From assembly GCA_001799195.1 (NCBI GenBank), contig MGSU01000074.1, positions 1 to 14,461 of the forward strand: 14,461 nt of DNA, given 5' to 3'. The stretch comes from Deltaproteobacteria bacterium RIFOXYA12_FULL_61_11 (GTDB lineage Bacteria > Bdellovibrionota_F > JAHFAK01 > YA12-FULL-61-11). The notes beneath the pieces were generated by a model, which ran no database searches, was not told the DNA's origin, and saw only the letters and a list, made by a program, of their open reading frames with translations. This document shows positions 14,096 to 14,461 of the stretch, in pieces. The position numbers and the translations under genes are program-made. The first letter of the stretch is position 1; each line of letters starts with the position of its first letter.

Positions 14096-14461
14096 ATGTT
14101 CGACCCCACCTTCGACCTGAGCGTGGATTTCTGCGGCAAGCGGATGGTCAATCCGTTCATGCTTTCGTCCTCACCGGTCTCCAACAGCGCCGAGATGATC
14201 CACCGGGCCTTCGAGGCCGGTTGGGGGGGCGTGGCCTACAAGACGATCAGCTCCCCCACCGAGCTCGTCGTCCATCCCTCGCCGCGCATGTGTACCTACG
14301 ACTACCAGGGCCGGAAGCTGATCGGCCTGCAGAACGTCGAACAGACCTCAGACCGTCCCATCGCGGACAACCTCGCGGACCTCGCCGCCCTGAAGCGTGC
14401 GTGGCCGGACCGCCTGGTCATCGGCAGCATCATGGGTTTTTCCACCGAGGAATGGCGGGAG
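14096..14461 (+). CDS. preA: NAD-dependent dihydropyrimidine dehydrogenase, subunit PreA (5' part)
   Basis: Only the first 122 codons are in the window; the gene runs off the right edge. The product begins with the FMN-binding barrel of dihydroorotate-dehydrogenase-like enzymes: LSVDFCGKRMVNPFMLSSSP at 8-27, AGWGGVAYKTIS at 41-52 with K49 at the expected flavin-contacting position, and GLQNVEQTSD at 77-86. These closely match PreA and the C-terminal half of eukaryotic dihydropyrimidine dehydrogenase. With PreT it reduces uracil or thymine to the dihydro form. The C-terminal ferredoxin-like clusters expected for the family lie outside the window. It starts 42 bp after preT, behind GAGGAGG. Confidence 0.93.
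   Translation, partial: MFDPTFDLSVDFCGKRMVNPFMLSSSPVSNSAEMIHRAFEAGWGGVAYKTISSPTELVVHPSPRMCTYDYQGRKLIGLQNVEQTSDRPIADNLADLAALKRAWPDRLVIGSIMGFSTEEWRE

Overview
The window comes from a G+C-rich Gram-negative bacterium. A predicted outer-membrane-type lipoprotein and a type IV pilus retraction ATPase support this. Some features would fit a Myxococcota-like or other proteobacterial lineage, but nothing here fixes the taxon. Window composition and motif calls were made by eye.

Left end (1-2328). The minus strand carries the first ~596 codons of a type I restriction endonuclease subunit (HsdR, EcoEI-like); its C-terminus runs off the left edge. It is followed by about 450 bp of visibly less G+C-rich DNA without a convincing gene, apart from a possible 47-codon SAP-like fragment. 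A tRNA-Arg(CCU) gene comes next, with its 3' end facing the restriction gene. This is the geometry of a defence island inserted at a tRNA 3' end, although no integrase or repeated att sequence is visible.

Middle (2425-7446). A minus-strand gene encodes a secreted, cysteine-rich lipoprotein of unknown function. It diverges from a plus-strand series: comF-like phosphoribosyltransferase, a 61-residue zinc-binding protein, a membrane-anchored J-domain protein, recA and a PilT-family ATPase. Three of the five (comF, recA, pilT) belong to families used in natural transformation. Two junctions are ATGA overlaps, and recA has no upstream gap of its own, so recA is probably transcribed from further upstream.

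Right half (7549-14461). Six same-strand genes encode what looks like the whole reductive pyrimidine catabolic pathway down to acetyl-CoA. In gene order they are acylating semialdehyde dehydrogenase (mmsA), dihydropyrimidinase, beta-ureidopropionase, class III aminotransferase, PreT and the start of PreA. The gene order is the reverse of the reaction order: PreTA reduces uracil or thymine, the dihydropyrimidinase opens the ring, the ureidopropionase releases the beta-amino acid, the aminotransferase gives the semialdehyde, and MmsA gives acetyl- or propionyl-CoA. No regulator or transporter for the pathway lies in the window; both may be past the right edge.

No CRISPR array, insertion sequence or rRNA was seen. 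The most unusual elements are the transformation/recombination gene series, the cysteine-rich lipoprotein, and the restriction gene/tRNA junction.
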